From positions 1 through 8,412 of the forward strand of contig JAQCLA010000103.1 in NCBI GenBank assembly GCA_027592105.1: a stretch of DNA of 8,412 nucleotides, written 5' to 3'. Below are positions 1 to 6,114 of the stretch, one piece after another. The notes beneath the pieces are model-generated. The model made no database searches. It saw only the letters and a program-made list of their open reading frames with translations, and was not told the origin of the DNA. How positions within the stretch are numbered: the first letter of the stretch is position 1; every line of letters starts with the position of its first letter. Origin of the DNA: Pseudomonadota bacterium. Its GTDB lineage: Bacteria > Pseudomonadota > Alphaproteobacteria > Rhodobacterales > Rhodobacteraceae. The position numbers and the translations under genes are program-made.

Positions 1-268
1 CGAGGCTTTGCTGCTTGGCCCTGTCGCCGTCCACCCGACACGCCAGGGCGAAGGCTTGGGTGCTTTGCTGATGCATGAGGGGCTTGCCCTTGCAACCGAG
101 GAGCGTTGGCCGCGCGTGATGCTAGTGGGTGATGAACCCTATTACCGCCGCTTTGGCTTTACCCAGCTTCATGGCGTCGAGATGCCCCCGCCAACCAATC
201 CGGCCCGTGTCTTGGGCATCGGCGATTGGGCCGAGGTGACGGGCAAGGTCAAGCGCTGGCGTCGTTGA
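1..268 (+). CDS. GNAT family N-acetyltransferase, C-terminal part (5' end outside window)
   Basis: The reading frame is open from base 2 and ends at TGA 266-268, so only the C-terminal ~88 residues are present. The GNAT fold is shown by the acetyl-CoA pyrophosphate-binding motif A, VAVHPTRQGEGLG (the Q/R-x-x-G-x-G/A signature), followed by the helix ALLMHEGLALA. After it comes a strand ending in VGDEPYYRRFGF, the usual C-terminal YxRxGF segment of YhbS-like GNAT proteins. Such enzymes transfer an acetyl group from acetyl-CoA to an amine on a small molecule or protein; the substrate cannot be read from the sequence. The Met at base 8 is internal to motif A's strand and is not a real start. The gene converges on the GMC oxidoreductase gene, with a stem-loop between them. 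The family call is solid; the function is not resolved. Confidence 0.88.
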   Translation, partial: EALLLGPVAVHPTRQGEGLGALLMHEGLALATEERWPRVMLVGDEPYYRRFGFTQLHGVEMPPPTNPARVLGIGDWAEVTGKVKRWRR

Positions 269-271
269 GGG

Positions 272-308
272 GCCAAGGGCCGGGCTGTGGCTTTGTCCCG
301 GCCTTGGC
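272..308. terminator. Stem-loop between convergent genes, probable bidirectional terminator
   Basis: Arms 272-284 and 297-308 pair over 12 bp with one bulged G at 279 and a 12-base loop. It starts three bases after the GNAT stop codon and lies 36 bases beyond the stop of the convergent GMC gene. Neither side has a clear run of T, so it may slow polymerase or protect 3' ends rather than act as a textbook intrinsic terminator. Confidence 0.6.
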
Positions 309-344
309 ATATCGCCTGCGCGGCCCCCTTGGTTCTTCGTGCCC

Positions 345-1958
345 TTAGCCGCGCAAGCGCGCGATGATCATTTCGGCGGCTTTCTCGGCGATCATCGTCA
401 CCGGGGCATGGGTATTGCCGCTCGTGATCGTCGGCATGACCGAGGCATCGGCGATCGACAGCCCGGCGATTCCGTTCACAGTCAGTTCCGGGCTGACCAC
501 TGCGCCGTCATCCACACCCATCCGTGCGGTGGATACCGGGTGAAAAATGGTGGTCGAAATATCGCCCGCCGCTTGCAGCAACGCGGCCTCGCCATCGACC
601 GCGGGGCCGGGTTTGATCTCGATGGGTTGGAATTCGGCCATGCGTTTCGTGGCCATGAGCGCACGCGCATGACGGATCGAATCGACCGCGACCCTTTGAT
701 CGGTCGGGGCCGAGAGATAATTGGGCCGGATCGCCGGTGGCTTGGCCGGATCTGCCGTGGTCACATGCACCGATCCACGGCTTTCGGGGCGCAGGTTGCA
801 TACCGATACGGTCAGCGCCGGAAAGCGGTGCAAGGGCTGGCCAAAGGCATCCAGCGACAAGGGTTGAACATGATACTCGATATTGGGTGTTTCATGTTCG
901 GGTGCGGAGCGGGTGAAAATCCCGAATTGCGACGGGGCCATCGCCAAGGGGCCAGAGCGTTTCAGCGCATAGTCGAGCCCGATCTTCAGCTTACCCAAGG
1001 TGCTGGCGTACCAATCATTGAGCGTGCGCGCACCCGTGATGCGGAAAATCGTGCGGATCTGGAGGTGATCGGCAAGGTTCTCGCCCACGCCTTGCGTGTC
1101 TTGCACCATGTCGATGCCCAAAGGCTTGAGAATATCGGCGCGTCCGATTCCCGATAGCTCGAGGATCTTGGGCGTGCCGATGGCACCCGCCGACAAGACA
1201 ACCTCGCCACCCGCGCGCGCATGATAGGCGGTGCCGTCTTGGCGAAAGATCACGCCCGTGGCGCGTTTGCCCGCAAAGCTCAACCGCGCCACCTCGGCCC
1301 CTGTCACGATCCGCAGATTAGGGCGGCGGCGCACCGGGTCGAGAAAGGCGCGACGCGCGTTCCAGCGCAGGCCGCGGCGCTGGTTCACCTCGAAATAGCC
1401 CGCACCCTCATTGTCGCCGCGGTTGAAATCATCGCTGCGCGGAATGCCCAGCTCGCCCGCGGCCTCGGCCACGGCATCGAGAACGGGCCATGCCAAGCGT
1501 TGGCGTTCCACGCGCAATTCGCCCGTCGCGCCATGCGCCGCATCGGCCCCGCCATGATAGCTTTCGGAGCGTTTGAAATAGGGCAGAACATCGTCCCAGC
1601 CCCAGCCGGTATTGCCCATCTGCCGCCATAGATCGTAATCGCGCGCCTGTCCGCGCATGTAGATCATGCCGTTGATCGAGGAACAGCCGCCCAACACGCG
1701 CCCGCGCGGATAGTTCAGCGCCCGCCCGTTCAGCCCCCGCTCTGCTTCGGTCTTGAGGCACCAGTCGAGCGAGGGGTCGCCCATGGCGTAAAGATAGCCC
1801 ACCGGGACATGCACCCAAAGCCGGTTGTCGCTGCCCCCCGCTTCCAGCAGCAGCACCTTGCATTTGGGATCGGCCGACAAGCGATTGGCCAAGACGCAAC
1901 CCGCCGAGCCAGCGCCCACGATCACCACATCCCAATCGCCGAAATCCTGCGTCAGCAT
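345..1958 (-). CDS. GMC family FAD-dependent oxidoreductase (choline/alcohol dehydrogenase-like)
   Basis: A 537-residue protein of normal length for bacterial GMC (glucose-methanol-choline) dehydrogenases, which oxidise alcohols to aldehydes using bound FAD. Seen in order: the FAD-binding motif GAGSAG at residues 15-20 with the ribose-binding acidic residue Glu39 in LLLEAGG; GMC signature 1 around 84-103 (GRVLGGCSSINGMIYMRG); GMC signature 2 at 258-272 (GAIGTPKILELSGIG); and the C-terminal catalytic pair His473 (in FHPVSTARMG) and His517 (in SGNTHAPVTM). There is no signal peptide, so it should act in the cytoplasm. ATG at 1958 is chosen because GAGGGG lies five bases upstream; a GTG directly before it (1961) is also in frame. 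It follows the SulP gene after about 53 bp. Such proteins are often labelled BetA, but there is no betaine gene nearby and the substrate is unknown. Confidence 0.93.
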   Translation of the reverse strand: MLTQDFGDWDVVIVGAGSAGCVLANRLSADPKCKVLLLEAGGSDNRLWVHVPVGYLYAMGDPSLDWCLKTEAERGLNGRALNYPRGRVLGGCSSINGMIYMRGQARDYDLWRQMGNTGWGWDDVLPYFKRSESYHGGADAAHGATGELRVERQRLAWPVLDAVAEAAGELGIPRSDDFNRGDNEGAGYFEVNQRRGLRWNARRAFLDPVRRRPNLRIVTGAEVARLSFAGKRATGVIFRQDGTAYHARAGGEVVLSAGAIGTPKILELSGIGRADILKPLGIDMVQDTQGVGENLADHLQIRTIFRITGARTLNDWYASTLGKLKIGLDYALKRSGPLAMAPSQFGIFTRSAPEHETPNIEYHVQPLSLDAFGQPLHRFPALTVSVCNLRPESRGSVHVTTADPAKPPAIRPNYLSAPTDQRVAVDSIRHARALMATKRMAEFQPIEIKPGPAVDGEAALLQAAGDISTTIFHPVSTARMGVDDGAVVSPELTVNGIAGLSIADASVMPTITSGNTHAPVTMIAEKAAEMIIARLRG

Positions 1959-1975
1959 CACCGCCCCTCGCCAAA

Positions 1976-1991
1976 TGCGCCATCGGGCGCA
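1976..1991 (-). other. Small hairpin between SulP and GMC genes
   Basis: A perfect 6-bp inverted repeat (TGCGCC / GGCGCA) with a 4-base loop, followed on the minus strand by TTTGG and then the GMC ribosome binding site. It could be a weak terminator or a processing/stability element inside a shared transcript. The stem is short and the T run is only three, so the role is uncertain. Confidence 0.35.
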
Positions 1992-2011
1992 GGCCCCACA
2001 ACGATGTAGCG

Positions 2012-3343
2012 CTACCTGTCGGGTGGCGTCCAGTCCGCCGGCGGCACATCGCGCCGCCGCAGCCGCAGTGCAAGGCCGATGGCCACACCCACCGCAATGG
2101 CCACCGTCAGATCAGCCAGCACCGTCAGCACCAGCGTCAAGATAAGCAACATCCGGTCCGAGATGCGGCCCGTGGTCAGATAACCGCGCCAATGTTGCGG
2201 CTCGGACATGTTCCATGCGGTCACGATCAACAGCCCCGCCAGCGCGGGCATGACCAGATATCCCGCCATGGGTGCCGCCAAGAGCATCACGACCAAGATG
2301 ACGATGGCGTGGAAAATCCCTGCAAGCGGTGTGCGTCCACCGGCGCGCACATTGGTAGCCGTGCGCGCAATCGCCCCCGTCGCCGGAAGCCCGCCCATCA
2401 GCGCCGATCCGATATTGGCAACGCCTTGGGCCAAGATCTCGGCGCTGGGGCGGTGTTTGCCCTGCACCATCCGGTCAGCGACCATCGCCGACAACAGCGA
2501 CTCAACCCCCGCCAGAAAGGCGATAATCAGCGCCGAGGGTAAAAGCTCGATCAGGCGGGCCAGCGTGATCACGGGTAGGCTTGGCATCGGCAGGCTTGCT
2601 GGCAAGGCCCCGAAACGCGCGCCAAGCGTGTCCACCGGCAAATCCCACAGCGCCACGGCGGCAGGGGCCAAAGCCACGGCGACGATCAGCCCCGGAAAGC
2701 GCGGAAATGCGCGGCGCAAGCCCACGATGGCGATGATCGTGGCCAGACCCACGGCAAGGCTTGGCCAATCAAGGCTGTCGCGCGCGGCCCAGATCGCGGG
2801 TAGCCGCTCCATCGCCTCGGCGGGTGTGCCTGCGGGCAGCGTGATCCCCACCGCATCGGGTAGCTGGCTCAGCGCGATGATCGCGGCGATGCCGATGGTA
2901 AAGCCGTTGATCACCGGCTCTGGCACCAGCCGGATCAGGCTTCCGGCCCTCAGCAGCCCCGCGACGACAAGGATCACCCCGGCCATCAAGGTGGCCAGCA
3001 CCAGCCCGTCAAACCCATGCGCCGCGATCACACCATGCACGATCACGATAAAGGCACCTGTCGGCCCACCGATCTGCACCCGGCTGCCCCCCAGTGCCGA
3101 GATCAGGAAGCCCGCCACGATTGCCGTCACCAACCCCGTGGCCGGTGCCGCCCCCGAGGCGATGGCAATAGCAAGGCTGAGGGGAAGGGCCACCATCGCC
3201 ACGGTGATGCCCGCAACAAGATCGGCCATCACGCTTTTGGGCGTGCTTTGGGGCAGGGTGGTCAGGATTTTGGGCGTCAGCATGGCCTTGGGCGTCAGGC
3301 GCGTCGCAGAAGACATCCCCCCGCATCCGTTGGCCGCCTCCAT
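2012..3343 (-). CDS. SulP/SLC26 family inorganic anion transporter lacking a STAS domain
   Basis: A polytopic inner-membrane protein of up to 443 residues. SulP proteins move sulfate, bicarbonate or other anions, often with H+ or Na+. Family marks: DLVAGITVAMVALPLSLA near residue 41; the GPTGAF motif at 93-98, a substrate-site segment; ESLLSAMVADRM at 281-292; and the long conserved block 302-345 with LAQGVANIGSALMGGLP, TGAIARTATN and GGRTPLAGIFHA. A last hydrophobic stretch is at about 398-425. Most SulP proteins then carry a cytoplasmic STAS domain of about 100 residues or more; here the protein ends 18 residues after that stretch, so STAS is absent. The start is unsure: ATG 3343 has AAGG touching it and sits against a hairpin, and in-frame ATGs at 3316 and 3283 also precede the first membrane segment. 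The gene starts 34 bp after ptsP. The transported anion cannot be read from the sequence. Confidence 0.92.
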   Translation of the reverse strand: MEAANGCGGMSSATRLTPKAMLTPKILTTLPQSTPKSVMADLVAGITVAMVALPLSLAIAIASGAAPATGLVTAIVAGFLISALGGSRVQIGGPTGAFIVIVHGVIAAHGFDGLVLATLMAGVILVVAGLLRAGSLIRLVPEPVINGFTIGIAAIIALSQLPDAVGITLPAGTPAEAMERLPAIWAARDSLDWPSLAVGLATIIAIVGLRRAFPRFPGLIVAVALAPAAVALWDLPVDTLGARFGALPASLPMPSLPVITLARLIELLPSALIIAFLAGVESLLSAMVADRMVQGKHRPSAEILAQGVANIGSALMGGLPATGAIARTATNVRAGGRTPLAGIFHAIVILVVMLLAAPMAGYLVMPALAGLLIVTAWNMSEPQHWRGYLTTGRISDRMLLILTLVLTVLADLTVAIAVGVAIGLALRLRRRDVPPADWTPPDR

Positions 3344-3362
3344 CCTTGCGTCCGGCGCAAGG
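3344..3362 (-). promoter_or_regulatory. Hairpin abutting the first possible start codon of the SulP gene
   Basis: A perfect 7-bp inverted repeat (CCTTGCG / CGCAAGG) with a 5-base loop fills the space just upstream of ATG 3343, within the 34-bp gap after ptsP. Its 3' arm holds the only purine-rich AAGG that could serve that ATG. It could be a translational control element, the 3' stem of ptsP, or a sign that the true start is further downstream. Confidence 0.45.
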
Positions 3363-3377
3363 GGTTTGCAAGGGGGC

Positions 3378-5621
3378 TTAACCTTGCCGTTTCAGCCAGT
3401 CCATCACGCCTGCGCGCACCGATTGCGCGCCGCTGGCGCGTGCCTCGTTGATCACCGCGCGCGCCTCGCGCAGATCGACGCGCCGCAACAGCGATTTGAC
3501 CGGCCCGATGGAGGCAGGCCGCATCGACAGCGCGCGCAGCCCCATGGCCGCGAAACACAGCGCCTCGACCGGGCGGCCCGCATCCTCGCCACAAAAGCTC
3601 AGTGGCGTATCCGTGTCGCGGCAGCGATGCACGATCTGTTCGAGAAAGGTCAGGAAGCTGACATTGAGCGTATCATAGCGGCGGCGCACGCGCTCGTTCT
3701 CGCGGTCGGCGGCGAAAAAGAACTGTTTCAAATCATTGCCGCCGATCGAGATGAAATCGCATTCCTCGAAAAACTGTCGCGGCGCAAAGGCAAGCGAAGG
3801 TGTTTCAAGCATCGCGCCGATTTCCAGCTTTTCGGGCAGCACATGGCCCAAGGCGGCCTCGCGGTCCATTTCACGCAGCAGGTGGTCGCGCGCCTGCATG
3901 TATTCTTCCAGCTGTGCGATGAAAGGAAACATCACCGCCAAAGGCCGCCCATTTGCCGCGCGGATCAAAGCCTGTAGTTGCATCCGCATCACACCGGGCT
4001 TGTCCAGCCCCACCCGGATTGCCCGCCAGCCAAGCGCCGGGTTGGGTTCCTCGGTCTTTTTCATATAGGGCAGCACCTTGTCCGACCCGATATCGAGCGT
4101 ACGAAACACCACGCGCTTGCCGCCTGCCGCATCCATCACGCGGGAATAAAGTGCCGCGAGTTCCCCCCGGCGTGGCACGCTGTTGCGGGTCAGGAATTGC
4201 AGCTCGGTGCGGAAAAGGCCCACCCCTTCGGCTCCCGATGAGGGCAGGGAGGGCAGATCGGCCATCAGCCCGGCGTTCATCTGCAGCGAGATCACCGTGC
4301 CGCACAGCGCCTCGGCTCGCTTTTCGCGGATCGAGGCATAGCGCTGCTGCGCCTCGGCCTGCATCGCCATCTTGTCACGAAAGGCCGAGGCGACATTCTC
4401 TTCGGGGCGCAGATGCACGATGCCTTGGTCGCCATCGACCAAGATCAGATCGCCATTAAGCGCCTCGGTCGTGATCCCGCGGGCATGGATGACCAGCGGA
4501 ATGGCAAGCGCGCGGGCGACGATGGTGGCATGGCTGCCCACCGATCCCTCTTCCAACACCACGCCCTTGAGGCGACGCCCATAATCAAGCAATTCGGCCG
4601 GTCCGATATTGCGGGCAACCAGCACCGGATCGGGCGGCAATTCGGCGCCTGTGTCACGGCCCTGACCCGTCAAACGCCGCAAGAGGCGGTTGGACAGATC
4701 ATCGAGGTCATGCAGGCGGTCGCGCAGATAGGCGTCTGGCACGGTTTCCATCCGGGCGCGCGCGGTCGATTGTTCCTTTTCCACCGCCGCCTCGGCCGAG
4801 AGGCCGCGCCCGATATCCTCTTCGATCCGGCGCATCCAGCCGCGCGAATGGGCGAACATGCGGTAGGCTTCCAGCACTTCACGCTGTTCGCCCTCGGCCA
4901 TTGGCGCGCGTGTCATCAATTCATCGATATCGATGCGCAGCTGTTCGACCGCTTGGCGCAGGCGGGTCAGCTCGGCCTCGGGGTCGTCGGCCACGGGGCG
5001 CGAGACGACCACGCGCGGCTCGTGCAGCCAGACATGGCCCATCGCAGCGCCTTCTTGTGCGCAAGCCCCACGAAACAGCACCTGTTGCTTGTGTCGCTCG
5101 GCCAAGGCCGCGCCTTCACCGATAAAGGCGCCAAGCTCGGTCATCTCGGCCAGCACCATGGCGACGACTTCCAGCCCATAGACCGCATCATCGGAAAACT
5201 CGCGCGCATCCAGCGATTGCACGACCAAAACGCCCAAGCGTTCGCCCAAGCGTTGGATCGGCACACCCAGAAAGCTGGAATAGCGTTCCTCGCCTGTTTC
5301 GGGCATGTAGCGAAAGCCGCGCTCGGCGGGGGCATTTGCGGTATTGATCGGCTGGGCCGAGCGCGCGACGCGGCCCACCAGACCCTCGCCCAGGCGCATA
5401 CGCGTGACATGCACCGCCTCGGGGGCAAGGCCTTGGGTGGCGCAAAGCTCTAGCGTGTCTTGATCGCGCAAAAGGTAGATCGAGCAAACCTCGGTCCCCA
5501 TCGAATCCGCGATCAGATGGGTGATGCGATCCAGCCGCTCTTGTCCGGCGGCAGCATCGGCCATCACGCCTTGCAGCCGGCTCAGGAGCTTGCGGCTCTC
5601 TGTTTCGATACGCTGTGCCAT
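3378..5621 (-). CDS. ptsP: Phosphoenolpyruvate-protein phosphotransferase PtsP (enzyme I-Ntr)
   Basis: A 747-residue cytoplasmic enzyme I of the nitrogen phosphotransferase system. It autophosphorylates on His from phosphoenolpyruvate and passes the phosphate to NPr (PtsO) and then EIIA-Ntr, a relay that affects nitrogen, potassium and stress control. Domains seen: an N-terminal GAF domain at about 17-160, which senses glutamine/2-oxoglutarate in characterised EI-Ntr; the helical NPr-binding region at about 175-320; the phospho-His domain with GSVGSHATIVAR, active His364; and the PEP-binding barrel at about 440-715 with EGVGLFRTEL (465-474), SIGGNDLKQFFFAADREN and FCGEDAGRP, catalytic Cys677. 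The start ATG 5621 follows AAGGG by four bases and matches the usual N-terminus (MAQRIETESRKLL); the longer frame up to 5699 adds a low-complexity, Arg/Pro-rich leader that I judge non-coding. It lies downstream of lysC, a common alphaproteobacterial arrangement. Confidence 0.96.
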   Translation of the reverse strand: MAQRIETESRKLLSRLQGVMADAAAGQERLDRITHLIADSMGTEVCSIYLLRDQDTLELCATQGLAPEAVHVTRMRLGEGLVGRVARSAQPINTANAPAERGFRYMPETGEERYSSFLGVPIQRLGERLGVLVVQSLDAREFSDDAVYGLEVVAMVLAEMTELGAFIGEGAALAERHKQQVLFRGACAQEGAAMGHVWLHEPRVVVSRPVADDPEAELTRLRQAVEQLRIDIDELMTRAPMAEGEQREVLEAYRMFAHSRGWMRRIEEDIGRGLSAEAAVEKEQSTARARMETVPDAYLRDRLHDLDDLSNRLLRRLTGQGRDTGAELPPDPVLVARNIGPAELLDYGRRLKGVVLEEGSVGSHATIVARALAIPLVIHARGITTEALNGDLILVDGDQGIVHLRPEENVASAFRDKMAMQAEAQQRYASIREKRAEALCGTVISLQMNAGLMADLPSLPSSGAEGVGLFRTELQFLTRNSVPRRGELAALYSRVMDAAGGKRVVFRTLDIGSDKVLPYMKKTEEPNPALGWRAIRVGLDKPGVMRMQLQALIRAANGRPLAVMFPFIAQLEEYMQARDHLLREMDREAALGHVLPEKLEIGAMLETPSLAFAPRQFFEECDFISIGGNDLKQFFFAADRENERVRRRYDTLNVSFLTFLEQIVHRCRDTDTPLSFCGEDAGRPVEALCFAAMGLRALSMRPASIGPVKSLLRRVDLREARAVINEARASGAQSVRAGVMDWLKRQG

Positions 5622-5673
5622 CACCCTTGCCCTTCGGGCATGCGGGACACGCTGCCCGCTGCTCCGGGGTTCA

Positions 5674-5703
5674 GGGATAGCCCGGTCAGGGGGCAACACG
5701 CAA
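5674..5703 (-). promoter_or_regulatory. Possible sigma-70 type promoter for ptsP
   Basis: On the minus strand TTGCGT (5703-5698) is followed after 18 bases by TATCCC (5679-5674). The transcript would start about 45 bases before the ptsP ATG. The match is partial (TTG and TAT only), so this is a weak candidate in a 132-bp gap that has no other promoter-like pair I could see. Confidence 0.22.
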
Positions 5704-5728
5704 CGGGAATGGCACAGGCTGCGGCGTT

Positions 5729-5742
5729 GTCAGCAGGCTGAC
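5729..5742 (-). terminator. Short stem-loop after the DUF1127 gene
   Basis: A 5-bp inverted repeat (GTCAG / CTGAC) with a 4-base loop lies 12 bases after the DUF1127 stop codon. There is no T run behind it on the minus strand. It may be a weak attenuator between the small gene and ptsP; the stem is short enough to occur by chance. Confidence 0.25.
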
Positions 5743-5753
5743 CGCAACAAGGC

Positions 5754-5981
5754 CTACTGTGCCAACAGATCCGCGTAGACATGACGCACGATATCATCGC
5801 GCGACAGGCCGAACTGGGCCAGTTCATCATCGCTGAGGGACTGAAGGCGCAAGATCTCGTCAAAGCGGGCCTGCGCACCGGTCGCCATCGCGAAAGCATG
5901 CGCGAGGTTGGCGAAGAATGCGGCAACGGACCCGGCGATGCGGGGGACGAAAATCGGGCTGTGGAAGGTCTGGGTGGTCAT
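5754..5981 (-). CDS. DUF1127 domain-containing small protein
   Basis: A 75-residue protein. The C-terminal motif LQSLSDDELAQFGLSRDDI (about 46-64) is the hallmark of DUF1127 (YjiS-like), a short helical domain rich in Asp/Glu and Arg. The N-terminal part (about 11-34) is a hydrophobic, Ala/Phe-rich amphipathic helix that could touch a membrane or partner protein; it is not a typical signal peptide. The start ATG 5981 has GGAG six bases upstream; the longer frame to 6086 lacks such a site and crosses the lysC 3' hairpin region. DUF1127 proteins of other alphaproteobacteria have been linked to RNA binding/turnover and to phosphate and carbon metabolism, and some of their mRNAs are sources of small RNAs. 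The role here is unknown. It stands alone between lysC (133 bp) and ptsP (132 bp), so it is probably a separate, stand-alone small gene. Confidence 0.88.
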   Translation of the reverse strand: MTTQTFHSPIFVPRIAGSVAAFFANLAHAFAMATGAQARFDEILRLQSLSDDELAQFGLSRDDIVRHVYADLLAQ

Positions 5982-6075
5982 GGGAAGCTCCGCTGAATAA
6001 GCGTGTCTAACTGTCCCATGCAAAATACGATCTTGGGCCGCTACGACCACAGCCAATGCTGCATTGCGGCATTGC

Positions 6076-6104
6076 GCGGGGCGCATGTATCACGCGCGCC
6101 CCGC
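6076..6104. terminator. 9-bp GC-rich hairpin just after lysC
   Basis: A perfect inverted repeat, GCGGGGCGC (6076-6084) and GCGCCCCGC (6096-6104), with an 11-base loop, starting ten bases after the lysC stop codon. It should act as the lysC 3' end. Unexpectedly, the T-rich flank (TGTTTTGTG, 6105-6113) is on the plus strand, whereas the minus-strand flank is GCAATGCC; the textbook direction of termination is therefore opposite to lysC. Confidence 0.6.
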
Positions 6105-6114
6105 TGTTTTGTGC

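Noticed and set aside
339..1157. 272-codon plus-strand open frame
   Set aside because: Antisense to the GMC oxidoreductase gene, with no motif and no ribosome binding site evidence.
345..1958. Calling the GMC enzyme choline dehydrogenase BetA
   Set aside because: It has the general GMC motifs only; no betaine aldehyde dehydrogenase, BetI or choline transporter gene is nearby.
2208..3977. 589-codon plus-strand open frame
   Set aside because: It runs antisense across the SulP gene and into ptsP, and its translation has no recognisable domain; long antisense frames are expected opposite GC-rich coding regions.
4413..5453. 346-codon plus-strand open frame
   Set aside because: Antisense to ptsP, whose frame carries all enzyme I motifs; composition typical of a shadow frame.
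5622..5699. N-terminal extension of PtsP to base 5699
   Set aside because: The added 26 residues are Arg/Pro-rich and unlike EI-Ntr; ATG 5621 has a good ribosome binding site and the usual N-terminus.
5982..6086. N-terminal extension of the DUF1127 protein
   Set aside because: The added residues cross the lysC 3' hairpin, while ATG 5981 has a well placed GGAG.
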